Source: Wenzhouxiangella sp. (lineage in GTDB: Bacteria; Pseudomonadota; Gammaproteobacteria; Xanthomonadales; Wenzhouxiangellaceae). From it: DNA of 8,922 bases. A program made the position numbers and the translations under genes. Shown here piece by piece: positions 1 to 7,550 of this stretch. Position 1 is the stretch's first letter; each line of letters begins with the position of its first letter. The notes beneath the pieces were generated by a model. The model was not told where the DNA came from and ran no database searches. It saw only the letters and a program-made list of their open reading frames with translations. The stretch covers positions 1 through 8,922 of the forward strand of contig SKKM01000021.1 in assembly GCA_007121485.1 (NCBI GenBank), given 5' to 3'.

Positions 1-678
1 CTCCCAGCGATGCACCGCCAGGTAGTTTGCGACCGAGCCCAGGGCATCCGGCAGAGACCGCCACAGGTCGCGCCGTCCGCTGCCGTCGAAATCCACCGCG
101 TAAGCGCGGTAGCTGGACGGAATGAACTGGCCGATTCCCATGGCTCCGGCGTAGGAACCGCGCACCTCGAACAGCGGCAGGTCCTCCTCGTCGGCGAGGA
201 CCAGGAAATGGCCCAGCTCCGAGGCGAAGAAATCCGCGCGGCGGGGAAAGTAGAAACCCAGCGTCGCCAGGGCGTCGATGACGCGGAAGCTGCCGGTATT
301 CATGCCGTAGTTGGTCTCGACGCCGACGATGGAGACGATGATCTCGATCGGCACGCCGAACTTCTCGGAAATCTGTTCCAGCAGTTCGGCATTGGCGCGC
401 CAGAACTCGGCCCCGGCGGCCTTGCGCGTTTCGGTCAGGAAGATCGGCCAGTACTGGTACCAGGGCCGGGCTTCGGCCGGGCGGCTGATGGCGTCGATGA
501 TGGACTGCTGGAATTGCGCTTCGACCAGCACCGTTCTGATCAGGTCGGGGTCCAGCCCGTGTTCGGCGGTCATCCGCTCGACAAAGGCCTCCGAGCCTGG
601 ATGCGGCTCCGCCGCGTGGCTGGACAGCCAGAGCAGGCAGCCCGCGCAAACGAGAAGAGAACGATAGGTCAGCGTCAT
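1..678 (-). CDS. mltB: Membrane-bound lytic murein transglycosylase B (partial, C-terminus beyond the left edge)
   Basis: Lytic transglycosylase of the MltB/Slt35 family. These enzymes cleave the MurNAc-GlcNAc bond of peptidoglycan in the periplasm, forming 1,6-anhydroMurNAc ends. The first 226 residues are present, beginning at ATG 678. The catalytic glutamate is seen as E121 in VGVETNYG. GAMGIGQFIPSSY (178-190) is the family's GAMGxxQFxPSS motif. DFDGSGRRDLW (196-206) matches the EF-hand-like calcium loop region of Slt35, and DALGSVANYL (211-220) follows. The N-terminus has a short hydrophobic export signal. Cys14 in CAGC could be a lipidation site, but the -3 residue is Cys rather than Leu, and signal peptidase I cleavage after HAA (21-23) is also possible. 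No clear Shine-Dalgarno precedes the ATG. It lies 175 bases downstream of rodA in the same direction, the usual place next to the rod operon. Family assignment is very secure; the anchoring mode is uncertain. Confidence 0.95.
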   Translation of the reverse strand, partial: MTLTYRSLLVCAGCLLWLSSHAAEPHPGSEAFVERMTAEHGLDPDLIRTVLVEAQFQQSIIDAISRPAEARPWYQYWPIFLTETRKAAGAEFWRANAELLEQISEKFGVPIEIIVSIVGVETNYGMNTGSFRVIDALATLGFYFPRRADFFASELGHFLVLADEEDLPLFEVRGSYAGAMGIGQFIPSSYRAYAVDFDGSGRRDLWRSLPDALGSVANYLAVHRWE

Positions 679-746
679 GAGCGTTGTGGTTTCTTGTGGT
701 TGTGCCGAATGCAATAGATGACAGAACGTGGAATTGGTTTCGCGCT

Positions 747-765
747 CCCGGCCGTTCCGGCCGGG
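747..765. repeat. Perfect 8-bp GC hairpin between rodA and mltB
   Basis: CCCGGCCG (747-754) and CGGCCGGG (758-765) are exact reverse complements around a three-base TTC loop. No T-run follows on either strand, so it is not a standard intrinsic terminator. On the minus strand it lies in the mltB leader, 68 bases before the start codon. It could be an mRNA-stabilising or processing hairpin at the end of the rodA message, or a REP-like element. No second copy is seen in the window. Confidence 0.6.
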
Positions 766-786
766 CCCTGACGTGCTCGCCCTGCC

Positions 787-817
787 CGCAAGCGCGGAGG
801 CGCCATTGTAGCTTGCG
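787..817. repeat. 7-bp inverted repeat spanning a putative -10 box
   Basis: CGCAAGC (787-793) and GCTTGCG (811-817) are exact reverse complements separated by 17 bases. The possible mltB -10 hexamer TACAAT (minus strand, 805-810) lies between the arms, directly abutting one of them. That layout would suit an operator or a transcript stem-loop, but a 7-bp repeat can occur by chance in GC-rich DNA. Confidence 0.35.
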
Positions 818-853
818 TCCCCCGGCCCGCCGCAAGGCTTTTGGCCAAGCCGC

Positions 854-1960
854 TCACGCCCCGTCCATGAAGCGACGGCGGCTGTACAACCCCATGATGA
901 GGCCGAAGCCGGCCAGCACCGTCACCGCCGAGGTGCCGCCGTAGCTGACCAGCGGCAACGGCACCCCGACCACCGGAATCAGCCCGCTGACCATCGCCAC
1001 GTTGACCACCATGTACAGGAAGAACATGGTGACGATGGTCGCGCCGAGCAGGCGTCCGAAGGTGTCGCGGCAGCGACTGGCCATGTACAGCGCGCGCAGG
1101 GTGATCAGCCCGTACAGGGCCAGCACCACCACCACGCCGAGGAAACCGAACTCCTCGGCCAGCACCGAAAAGATGAAATCCGTGTGCGGTTCGGGCAGGA
1201 ACTCCAGGTGCGACTGGGTGCTGGCCTGCCAGCCCTTGCCGAACAACCCGCCCGACCCCACCGCGATCTTGGACTGGATGATGTTCCAGCCCTGGCCCAG
1301 CGGATCGCGTTCGGGGTTGAGGAAGGTCAGCACGCGGCTTTGCTGGTAGGCGTGCAGGTTCATCCACAACAGCGGCAGCGCGGCGATCGCGCCGGCCAGC
1401 ATGAGTCCGATCAAGCGCCAGCGCAGGCCGGCCAGGAACATCAGCACCAGGCCGCTGGCGGTGACCAGCACGGCGGTGCCCAGGTCCGGCTGGGTTGCGA
1501 TCAGCCCGGCCGGCACGGCGATCACGACCAGCCCCAGCAAGGTGTCGCGCCAGCCCGGCGGCAGCGGCTGCCGGCCGTACCAGGCCGCCAGCATCAGCGG
1601 CAGCGCCAGTTTCATGGCCTCGGCCGGCTGGAAGCGGATCACGCCGAGGTCGAGCCAGCGCTGGGCGCCGCGACCGACCCCGAAAAATGCCGTGGCCAGC
1701 AACAGGCCCAGGGCCGCCAGGAACAGCCAGGGCGCCCACAGCTGCAGCAGGCGCGGCGGGATGTAGGCCATGATCACCAGCGCCACCATGCCGATGCCCA
1801 GGCGCGCCGTCTGCTGCCACACCAGTCCCAGCCGCTGCTCGCCGGCGCTGTACAGCACGGCCAGGCCGATGCCCATCAGGATCACCAGGAGGAGCAGCAG
1901 CCAGCCGTCCAGGCGCAGGATGCCCGGCGCGATCGGACGTCGTGCCATCACCGCCGCCAT
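854..1960 (-). CDS. rodA: Rod shape-determining protein RodA (SEDS peptidoglycan glycosyltransferase)
   Basis: SEDS-family polytopic inner-membrane enzyme that polymerises lipid II into glycan strands for side-wall growth, working as a complex with PBP2. It has 368 residues, close to the family's usual length, with about ten hydrophobic segments. Diagnostic motifs are GAQRWLDLGVIRFQPAE (98-114), ATQPDLGTA (155-163), GWNIIQSKIAVGSGGLFGKGW (split across 224-244), FLPEPHTDFIF (254-264) and GVPLPLVSYGGTS (332-344). Asp261 in HTDF is the expected catalytic acid by comparison with E. coli RodA. The QPSE motif reads QPAE here, a mild change. The chosen ATG at 1960 overlaps the mrdA stop by one base (TGATG) and has GGAG and GGGG stretches upstream; an in-frame ATG at 1948 is the alternative. 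It is the last gene of the tightly overlapping block. Confidence 0.97.
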   Translation of the reverse strand: MAAVMARRPIAPGILRLDGWLLLLLVILMGIGLAVLYSAGEQRLGLVWQQTARLGIGMVALVIMAYIPPRLLQLWAPWLFLAALGLLLATAFFGVGRGAQRWLDLGVIRFQPAEAMKLALPLMLAAWYGRQPLPPGWRDTLLGLVVIAVPAGLIATQPDLGTAVLVTASGLVLMFLAGLRWRLIGLMLAGAIAALPLLWMNLHAYQQSRVLTFLNPERDPLGQGWNIIQSKIAVGSGGLFGKGWQASTQSHLEFLPEPHTDFIFSVLAEEFGFLGVVVVLALYGLITLRALYMASRCRDTFGRLLGATIVTMFFLYMVVNVAMVSGLIPVVGVPLPLVSYGGTSAVTVLAGFGLIMGLYSRRRFMDGA

Positions 1961-3786
1961 CAGTGCCCCAGCTCCAGCGCGCGCTTGATGACCTTGGCGG
2001 CCACCGGCGCCGCGACCCCGGCGCCGCCGCCGCCGTGCTCGACCACCACGCTGAGCGCCAGGCGCGGCGCCTCCTCGGGGGCAAAACCGATGAACAGGGC
2101 GTGGTTACGCAGGTGTTCCGGAATCTCGCCACCGAGACGCCGGCGGCGCTCCTCGTCGTCGTCGGGCAGACCGAACACCTGGGCCGTGCCGGTCTTGCCG
2201 GCCATTCTGACCGGCAGATCGGCGGCAATCGCCCGCGCCGTCCCGCGACTGCCGTGAATGGTGGCCGCCATGCCGTTGAAGACCGCGTCCCAGTGGGCCG
2301 GCTGGTGCTGCACCATGCGCACCGTCTCCGAGTTGCCGACCAGGCGCGGCGGCGCGGTGTAGCCGCGGCCGGCCAGGGCGGCGGTGGCATGTGCCAGCTG
2401 CAGCGGCGTCACCACGGTGAAGCCCTGGCCGATGCCGGTGATCACGGTCTCTCCGGGAAACCAGGGCTCGCCGAAGGTGGCCTGTTTCCAGGTCCTGGTG
2501 GGCAACACGCCGGACGACTCGCCGGGCAGATCGACGCCCGTGCCGCGACCGAAACCGAACAGCGCCAGCTCGCGCGAGATGCGGTCGATGCCCAGGTCCA
2601 CGGCCAGCTGGTAGTAGTAGACGTTGACCGACTCGGCCAGGGCCAGCTCGAGATCGACCCAGCCGTGGCCGCCGCGACGCCAGTCGCGATAGCGGCGGCT
2701 GTGCCCCGGCAGCTGGAAATAGCCGCTGGAAAAGATCCGGCGGGTTGGCGTGATCTGCCCAGACTCCAGCCCGGCCAGCGAAATAAACGGCTTGACCGTG
2801 GATCCGGGCTCGTACCCGCCGGACAGAAAGCGGTTGAACAGCGGCCGCTGGCGATGGCCCAGCAGCAGCGAATAGTCCTGGCGGCTGATCCCGTGCACGA
2901 ACAGGTTGGTGTCGAAGCCGGGCTTGCTGACCAGGGCGAGGATTTCGCCCGTCTCCACCGCCAGCACCACCACGGCCCCGGCGTGATCGCCCATGGCTTC
3001 GACGGCGGCCAGCTGCAGGTCCAGATCGATGCTCAGCTGCAGGTCACGTCCCGGGGTCGGGTGCGAGCGCTCCAGCACGCGCAGCACGCGCCCCTGGGCA
3101 TTGGTTTCGACGCGCTTGAAGCCCGGGAAACCGTGCAGGAGGTCCTCGTAGTGACGCTCGATCCCGGTCTTGCCGACGTGGGTCGTGCCGCGGTAGCGCT
3201 CGACCGGCAGCCGGCGCAGGTCGCGCTCGTCGATTCTGCCCACGTAGCCGATCACGTGGGACAGCGCCTCGGCGTGCGGGTAATGGCGCGTCAGGTAGGC
3301 CTCGATTTCAACGCCCGGCAGGCGATGACGGTGGGCGGCCAGGCGGGCCAGCTGCTCCGGGCTCAGGTTCGGCTTGACCGTCACCGCCTCGAAACGCCGG
3401 GAGCGCAGGCGTTGACGCTCGAAGCGCTCCAGGTCGGCCGGGCTCAGTTCGATCAGCGCTTCCAGCTCGGCCAGCGTGTCGGCCACTGACCGGGTTCGCT
3501 CCGGCACGATGACCAGGCGGTGTGCGGGCAGGTTCTCGGCCAGCACCTGGCCGTTGCGGTCCAGAATCAGGCCGCGGTTGGGCGGCAGGGCCTGCAGCCG
3601 GATGCGGTTGTCGTCGGCCCGCCCGGCGAAGACTTCGTGCTGGTTGAGCTGCAGATGGGCAAAACGCCAGCCCAGCAGCACCAGGGCGATCAGCACCGCG
3701 CCGACCAGCCAGCGAAAACGGGCCGAGACCACGGCCAGTTCGGCCAGCTCGTCGCGCACCGTGCCGAGAGACGCGCGCCGGTTCAC
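1960..3786 (-). CDS. mrdA: Penicillin-binding protein 2, elongasome transpeptidase
   Basis: Class B penicillin-binding protein (PBP2) that cross-links new peptidoglycan during rod elongation and activates RodA. The N-terminus is cytoplasmic, with one membrane anchor at about residues 24-40. The pedestal domain (about 60-240) includes the NRGLILDRNG segment. The transpeptidase domain carries the three active-site motifs: S329-T-V-K332 with nucleophile Ser329, S386-V-N388, and K531-T-G533. GGGGAG (585-590) sits near the C-terminus. I place the start at GTG 3786, whose GTGA overlaps the mreD stop by four bases and gives 608 residues, a normal length. An in-frame GTG at 3759 is possible. The frame stays open much further upstream, but that stretch is antisense-free overlap with mreD and reads as low-complexity Pro/Ala/Arg protein, so it was excluded. 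Expected beta-lactam target (mecillinam type in enterobacteria). Confidence 0.97.
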   Translation of the reverse strand: MNRRASLGTVRDELAELAVVSARFRWLVGAVLIALVLLGWRFAHLQLNQHEVFAGRADDNRIRLQALPPNRGLILDRNGQVLAENLPAHRLVIVPERTRSVADTLAELEALIELSPADLERFERQRLRSRRFEAVTVKPNLSPEQLARLAAHRHRLPGVEIEAYLTRHYPHAEALSHVIGYVGRIDERDLRRLPVERYRGTTHVGKTGIERHYEDLLHGFPGFKRVETNAQGRVLRVLERSHPTPGRDLQLSIDLDLQLAAVEAMGDHAGAVVVLAVETGEILALVSKPGFDTNLFVHGISRQDYSLLLGHRQRPLFNRFLSGGYEPGSTVKPFISLAGLESGQITPTRRIFSSGYFQLPGHSRRYRDWRRGGHGWVDLELALAESVNVYYYQLAVDLGIDRISRELALFGFGRGTGVDLPGESSGVLPTRTWKQATFGEPWFPGETVITGIGQGFTVVTPLQLAHATAALAGRGYTAPPRLVGNSETVRMVQHQPAHWDAVFNGMAATIHGSRGTARAIAADLPVRMAGKTGTAQVFGLPDDDEERRRRLGGEIPEHLRNHALFIGFAPEEAPRLALSVVVEHGGGGAGVAAPVAAKVIKRALELGH

Positions 3787-4277
3787 GGGCTCTTGCGCAC
3801 GCGCTGGCGGCGCCTCAGTGCGTCCAGAAGCAGGAACAGCCAGGGCCACAGGGCAACGCTGATCAGCGGGCTCAGCCACCAGCTCCAGTGCGGCCAGCCC
3901 TCGCCGGCCAGCCCGACGACCCAGAGATGGATGATGCGATCGTTGACCAGCAGCGCCAGCACCACCGCGGCCTGCTGCCAGGGCGGGAAAAAGCGGATGC
4001 GCGCGCGGAAGCGCTCGAGCAGGTAGCACAGGATGACCAGGGCCAGCGCGTGTAGTCCCAGGAGCGTGCCGCTGAGCAGGTCCAGCATCAGCCCGAGCAG
4101 GAAACACGGGCCCAGCAGGCGCATGCGTCCACCCTCGAGATTCCAGTAGATGATGACCAGGACCAGCCAGTGCGGCCGGGCCGCCTGCAGCGCTTCCGGC
4201 ATCGGCATCAGGGTCAGCAACAGCGCCGCGGCCAGGCTGACCAGCAACAGGACCTGATCGGAATCGCGGGCGCTCAT
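3783..4277 (-). CDS. mreD: Rod shape-determining protein MreD
   Basis: Small polytopic inner-membrane protein of the elongasome, partner of MreC. It has 164 residues, against about 162 in E. coli. Several hydrophobic segments are visible, at about 8-25, 35-46, 55-70, 74-88, 101-120 and 134-152. Typical family features are the RPHWLVLVIIYW stretch (34-45), the glycine-rich stretch with acidic GLMLDLLSG (62-70), LLGLHAL (72-78) and the double Gln at 101-102. ATG at 4277 overlaps the mreC stop in ATGA. The downstream end overlaps the mrdA start in GTGA. MreD sequences diverge fast, so position between mreC and mrdA carries much of the weight, but the motifs agree. Confidence 0.94.
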   Translation of the reverse strand: MSARDSDQVLLLVSLAAALLLTLMPMPEALQAARPHWLVLVIIYWNLEGGRMRLLGPCFLLGLMLDLLSGTLLGLHALALVILCYLLERFRARIRFFPPWQQAAVVLALLVNDRIIHLWVVGLAGEGWPHWSWWLSPLISVALWPWLFLLLDALRRRQRVRKSP

Positions 4278-5302
4278 GATTGCTGGCCGGAGGGATCCGG
4301 GGCTGGTGCGGCAGCCGCCGGCTCGTCGAACTCTTCGTCCAACTCGTCCGGCTCGGTCGGCGCGCTGTCGGCCGGGTCTTCATCCGTCGACGGCTGCTCC
4401 TCGAGCAACTCCTCCCTGAGCGCTTCCTGTAGTTCCTCTGTCAACTCCTGCGCATCCTCGGGCCCGCTCACGCGGTCCAGCACCAGCAGGTAGCGCGAGC
4501 GGTCCGGGCGCCCCAGCGGGCGCAGTTCGGCGCGGGCAAAGGCTTCCCCGACCGGGCGTTCGACCGACCCGACCCGGGCCACCGGCAAGCCGGCCGGAAA
4601 GACGCCGCCCAGGCCGGAGGTCAGCACGATGTCACCGGGTTCGAGATCCACGTTCATGGGCAGGTCGGTCAACCGCAACTGCGCATTCAGACCGCTGCCG
4701 TAGGCAATCGTGCGCAAGCCCGTGCGCTCGATGCGTACCGGCAGGGCGTGATCGGGATCGGTCAGCAGGATCACGCGCGCGCTGTGCAGGAAGACCTCGT
4801 CCAGCTGCCCGACCAGGCCCCGGGTGTCGACGACCGGCTGGCCGGAAACCAGGCCATCACGGCGACCGCGGTTGATCAGGACGCGGTGCGAAAAGGGATT
4901 GAGGTCGACCCGCCGGATCTCGGCCGCGACCGAGCCGATGTCCACGCGCTGTCCGGCATCGACCAGTTCCCGCAGTTCGGCGTTCTCCCGCTGCAACTCC
5001 TCCAGCACCAGCAGGTCGGCCGACACCCGGGCCAGGTCCAGGCGCAGGGCGCGCGCCTCGGCCAGCAGCTGGCGATGCGCGCGCAGGCCCTCGCCCAGCC
5101 GGGCGCCGGTCTGGTAGGGCCACTCGATCAGCAACATCAGCGGTTCGGTCACCAGGCCGGCGCTGGCGCGCGCCTGGTCGACCCAGCGTTCGCGGAAATC
5201 CAGGCTCATCAGGATGATCGCCAGCAGCACGTAGAACATGAGCCGGGAGGTGCGCCCGGCCAGGTCGGGACCGAATTCGAAGCGGCTGCCGGGAGCGTTC
5301 AC
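4274..5302 (-). CDS. mreC: Rod shape-determining protein MreC, with a long acidic C-terminal tail
   Basis: Bitopic inner-membrane protein that links cytoplasmic MreB to PBP2/RodA. It has 342 residues: a short N-terminal arm with FEFGP (8-12), one membrane helix (about 21-34), a coiled coil rich in Leu/Glu/Arg (about 72-118), and the periplasmic double beta-barrel domain (about 122-275). The latter includes NPFSHRVLINRGRRDG (135-150) and GDIVLTSGLGGVFPAGLPVARV (split over 223-244). Residues 281-342 form an acidic, Pro/Ala-rich tail with 23 Asp/Glu and one Arg, probably disordered. The start is GTG 5302: the only other upstream codons in frame end in stops within the 36-base gap after mreB, and the next ATG (5239) would remove the N-terminal arm. 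No strong ribosome-binding site is visible. Confidence 0.95.
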   Translation of the reverse strand: MNAPGSRFEFGPDLAGRTSRLMFYVLLAIILMSLDFRERWVDQARASAGLVTEPLMLLIEWPYQTGARLGEGLRAHRQLLAEARALRLDLARVSADLLVLEELQRENAELRELVDAGQRVDIGSVAAEIRRVDLNPFSHRVLINRGRRDGLVSGQPVVDTRGLVGQLDEVFLHSARVILLTDPDHALPVRIERTGLRTIAYGSGLNAQLRLTDLPMNVDLEPGDIVLTSGLGGVFPAGLPVARVGSVERPVGEAFARAELRPLGRPDRSRYLLVLDRVSGPEDAQELTEELQEALREELLEEQPSTDEDPADSAPTEPDELDEEFDEPAAAAPAPDPSGQQS

Positions 5303-5338
5303 CGGTGGGTCGGAGCGCGCACGCGATCAGGCGCGGGC

Positions 5339-6385
5339 TCAGGTGGCGAAAAAGAAGTCGGCCCGATTCTCGTCCATCATCTCAAGCGCGCGTCCGCCGC
5401 CGCGGGCGACGCAGGTCAGCGGGTCGTCGGCAATGATGACTGGCAGGCCGGTTTCCTGCATCAGCAGCTGGTCCAGCCCTTTCAGCAGCGCCCCACCCCC
5501 GGTCAGGACGATGCCGGTCTCGGCCACGTCTGCGCACAGTTCGGGCGGCGTCTGCTCCAGCGCCACACGGACGGCACCGACGATGCTGGCCAGCGCCTCG
5601 GACAGCGCCTCGAGCACCTCGTTGCTGTTGAGCGTGATCATCTTGGGCACGCCCTCGGCCAGGTTGCGGCCCGAGACCTGGATTTCGCTCTGGGCTTCCT
5701 GCGCGTAGGCGCAGCCGATCTCGGTCTTGATGCGCTCGGCGGTGGTCTCGCCGATCAGCGTGCCATAGGAGCGGCGCACGTAGTTGACGATGGCCTCGTC
5801 GAAGTGGTCGCCGCCCAGGCGCACGGAGTTGGAGTAGACGATGCCGTTCAGCGAGATGACGGCGACCTCGGTGGTGCCGCCGCCGATGTCCAGCACCATC
5901 GACCCGCGCGCCTCGTGAATGGGGATGCCGGCGCCGATGGCCGCCGCCATGGGCTCCTCGATCAGGTAGACCTCGCGCGCGCCCGCGCCCTCGGCCGACT
6001 CCTTGATCGCTCGGCGCTCGACCTGGGTGGACGAGCACGGCACGCACACCAGCACGCGCGGGCTGGGCCTGAGGAAGCGCGAGGCGTGCACCTTCTTGAT
6101 GAAGTGCTGCAGCATCTGCTCGGTCATGTTGAAGTCGGCGATGACGCCGTCTTTCAGCGGCCGCGTGGTGCGGATGTTGCCGGGCGTGCGCCCCAGCATC
6201 TGCTTGGCCTCGGCGCCGACAGCCGCGACCGACTGCGGGCCGCCGGGGCCGCGTTCCATGCGGATCGCGACGACCGAAGGCTCGTTGAGCACGATGCCCT
6301 GGCCGCGCACGAAAATCAGGGTGTTGGCCGTGCCCAGGTCGATGGACAGGTCATTGGAGAAGATGCCGCGGAGGCGCTTGAACAT
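5339..6385 (-). CDS. mreB: Rod shape-determining protein MreB (bacterial actin)
   Basis: Actin-like ATPase that forms membrane-bound filaments and orients side-wall peptidoglycan synthesis. It has 348 residues, the normal length. Motifs of the actin/HSP70 ATPase fold are the phosphate-1 loop DLGTANT (16-22), the connecting LIEEPMAAAIG (141-151), the phosphate-2 loop LDIGGGTTEV (165-174), GETTAERIK (212-220) and the adenosine motif LTGGGALLKGLDQLL (294-308). The N-terminal MFKRLRGIFS is basic and hydrophobic, matching the amphipathic membrane-binding helix of Gram-negative MreB. It is the first gene of the operon, read from the divergent control region. The start at ATG 6385 is fixed by homology of the N-terminus; no good Shine-Dalgarno sequence precedes it. 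Confidence 0.99.
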   Translation of the reverse strand: MFKRLRGIFSNDLSIDLGTANTLIFVRGQGIVLNEPSVVAIRMERGPGGPQSVAAVGAEAKQMLGRTPGNIRTTRPLKDGVIADFNMTEQMLQHFIKKVHASRFLRPSPRVLVCVPCSSTQVERRAIKESAEGAGAREVYLIEEPMAAAIGAGIPIHEARGSMVLDIGGGTTEVAVISLNGIVYSNSVRLGGDHFDEAIVNYVRRSYGTLIGETTAERIKTEIGCAYAQEAQSEIQVSGRNLAEGVPKMITLNSNEVLEALSEALASIVGAVRVALEQTPPELCADVAETGIVLTGGGALLKGLDQLLMQETGLPVIIADDPLTCVARGGGRALEMMDENRADFFFAT

Positions 6386-6549
6386 GATGGGGGCAGGCCT
6401 GAAACAGGAGGTTGATCAAAAGGTCAATCCCCTATTGTACAGGTCGAAAAAGTTATGTGGCTGGACAAAAATTGTTCTGTCCGCGTTGCGCGCAGCCCCA
6501 CGGCTTAAACTATCGGCCTCCATCCATCACCCCTGATCCTCGCATCGCC
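6386..6549. promoter_or_regulatory. Divergent control region between mreB and the PfkB-family kinase gene
   Basis: A 164-base gap, clearly richer in A and T than its flanks, serves two diverging transcripts. For mreB (minus strand) the best -10 is TACAAT (6434-6439), which would put the transcript start near 6427 with a leader of about 40 bases. No good -35 sits at 17 bases; TTGTCC (6463-6468) is 23 bases away. For the kinase (plus strand) TAAACT (6506-6511) is a weak -10 with TTGCGC (6486-6491) only 14 bases upstream. A perfect 8-bp palindrome TTGATCAA lies at 6412-6419 in the putative mreB leader. That promoters lie here is near certain from the layout; the individual boxes are tentative. 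Confidence 0.6.
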
Positions 6550-7491
6550 ATGCCCATCCTGATCTGCGGCTCGATCGCCTACGACAACATCATGGTGTTC
6601 CCGGAGCGCTTCCGCGACCACATCCTGCCGGACAAGACCCACATGCTCAACGTGGCCTTCCTGGTGCCCGAACTGCACCGCTTCTTCGGCGGCTGCGCCG
6701 GCAACATCGCTTACAGCCTGAAGAAACTGGGCGGGGAGCCGGTGCCCATGGCCACGGTCGGCAGCGACTTCGACGACTACGCGCGCCACCTGGAACGCAT
6801 GGATATCCGCAGCGACCGGATTCGGCGCCTGGACGACTTCTGGACCGCCCAGGCCTACATCACCACCGACATCGACGACAACCAGATCACGGCCTTCCAC
6901 CCCGGCGCCATGAACGAGGCGCACCGCGAAGCGATCGCGGCGGACTCCTCGATCACCCTGGGCATCATCTCGCCCGACGGCAAGCAGGCCATGCTCGACC
7001 ATTCGGCGCAAATGGCGGCAGCCGGCATCCCGCACGTGTTCGACCCCGGCCAGGGCCTCCCGCTGTTCAGCGGTGACGAACTCATCGCCATGATCCGCCG
7101 CGCCGACTGGCTGACCGTGAATTCCTACGAATGGGAAATGCTCAAGAACCGCACCGGCCTGGACCGCGAGGCCGTGCTGGCGATGCTGCGTTGCGGCCTG
7201 ATCATCACCCACGGCGGCCAGGGCTCGGAACTGATCACCGCCGAGGGCGTGGAAACCATTCCGGCCGTCCCGCCTCAGCGCATCGAAGACCCGACCGGCT
7301 GCGGCGACGCCTACCGGGCCGGACTGCTGTTCGGGCTGGAGCGAGGCTGGCCGGCTGGTGACGCCTGCCGCCTGGGCTCCGTGCTGGGTGCGGTCAAGAT
7401 CGCCCATGCCGGCCCGCAGCAGCACGATTTCACGCCGGCGCAGGTCGCCGAGGTATTCGAGTCCGCCTTCGACAAGCCTCTGCCGTCCTGA
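6550..7491 (+). CDS. PfkB-family kinase (adenosine kinase / ribokinase-like)
   Basis: Kinase of the ribokinase/PfkB superfamily, which phosphorylates sugars or nucleosides with ATP in the cytoplasm. It has 313 residues, normal for the family. The N-terminal substrate side has GSIAYD (7-12) and FGGCAGNIAYSLKKLGG (46-62), the first PfkB signature. NSYE (191-194) matches the NxxE magnesium/phosphate motif. DPTGCGDAYRAGLLFG (247-262) is the second signature, with Asp253 the expected catalytic base and TGCGD forming the anion hole. Annotators often call close relatives adenosine kinase or carbohydrate kinase; the substrate cannot be read from sequence. ATG 6550 is chosen because the domain starts immediately (MPILICGS). 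The upstream in-frame extension runs through the promoter region and looks non-coding. No clear Shine-Dalgarno is present. It diverges from mreB and is followed after 59 bases by the CNB gene, so the two may be co-transcribed. Confidence 0.9.
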   Translation: MPILICGSIAYDNIMVFPERFRDHILPDKTHMLNVAFLVPELHRFFGGCAGNIAYSLKKLGGEPVPMATVGSDFDDYARHLERMDIRSDRIRRLDDFWTAQAYITTDIDDNQITAFHPGAMNEAHREAIAADSSITLGIISPDGKQAMLDHSAQMAAAGIPHVFDPGQGLPLFSGDELIAMIRRADWLTVNSYEWEMLKNRTGLDREAVLAMLRCGLIITHGGQGSELITAEGVETIPAVPPQRIEDPTGCGDAYRAGLLFGLERGWPAGDACRLGSVLGAVKIAHAGPQQHDFTPAQVAEVFESAFDKPLPS

Positions 7492-7550
7492 ACCCGGCCC
7501 GGATCAGGCAAACTGGACATATCCATCCAATCAATCCCGGATCTATCGAC

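Larger units (their letters stand above)
679..853 (-). promoter_or_regulatory. rodA-mltB intergenic region with possible mltB promoter
   Basis: This 175-base gap breaks the otherwise overlapping operon. Read on the minus strand, a TACAAT hexamer (805-810, five of six matches to a sigma70 -10 box) has TTGCGG (830-835) upstream at 19 bases, a weak -35 at long spacing. It would give mltB its own transcript with a leader of about 120 bases. An inverted repeat and a perfect hairpin lie in the same gap and are listed separately. The promoter is a by-eye prediction only. Confidence 0.35.

Noticed and set aside
675..2390. A 571-codon minus-strand open frame overlapping rodA and the end of mrdA in another frame
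   Set aside because: It reads as Pro/Ala/Arg/Gly-rich sequence without motifs, whereas the overlapping rodA and mrdA frames carry every family signature.
1942..3489. A 515-codon plus-strand open frame opposite mrdA and rodA
   Set aside because: It is antisense to genes with complete catalytic motifs. Its composition (Gln, His, Arg, Ala, Gly-rich, no domain) is typical of the reverse frame of GC-rich coding DNA.
4748..6415. A 555-codon plus-strand open frame opposite mreC and mreB
   Set aside because: Same reason: a GC-driven shadow of two well-identified genes, with low-complexity His/Gln/Asp/Gly protein and no recognisable fold.
6412..6427. TTGA...TCAA resembling an FNR site before mreB
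   Set aside because: The half sites are separated by 8 bases (or 0 for the TTGATCAA palindrome) instead of the spacing of TTGATnnnnATCAA, and the position is inside the likely leader.
6412..6549. In-frame N-terminal extension of the kinase from TTG 6412
   Set aside because: It crosses the AT-rich promoter region and adds residues before a domain that begins directly at ATG 6550.
6505..7425. A 306-codon minus-strand open frame opposite the PfkB-family kinase
   Set aside because: Antisense shadow without domain signatures; the plus-strand frame has both PfkB signatures.
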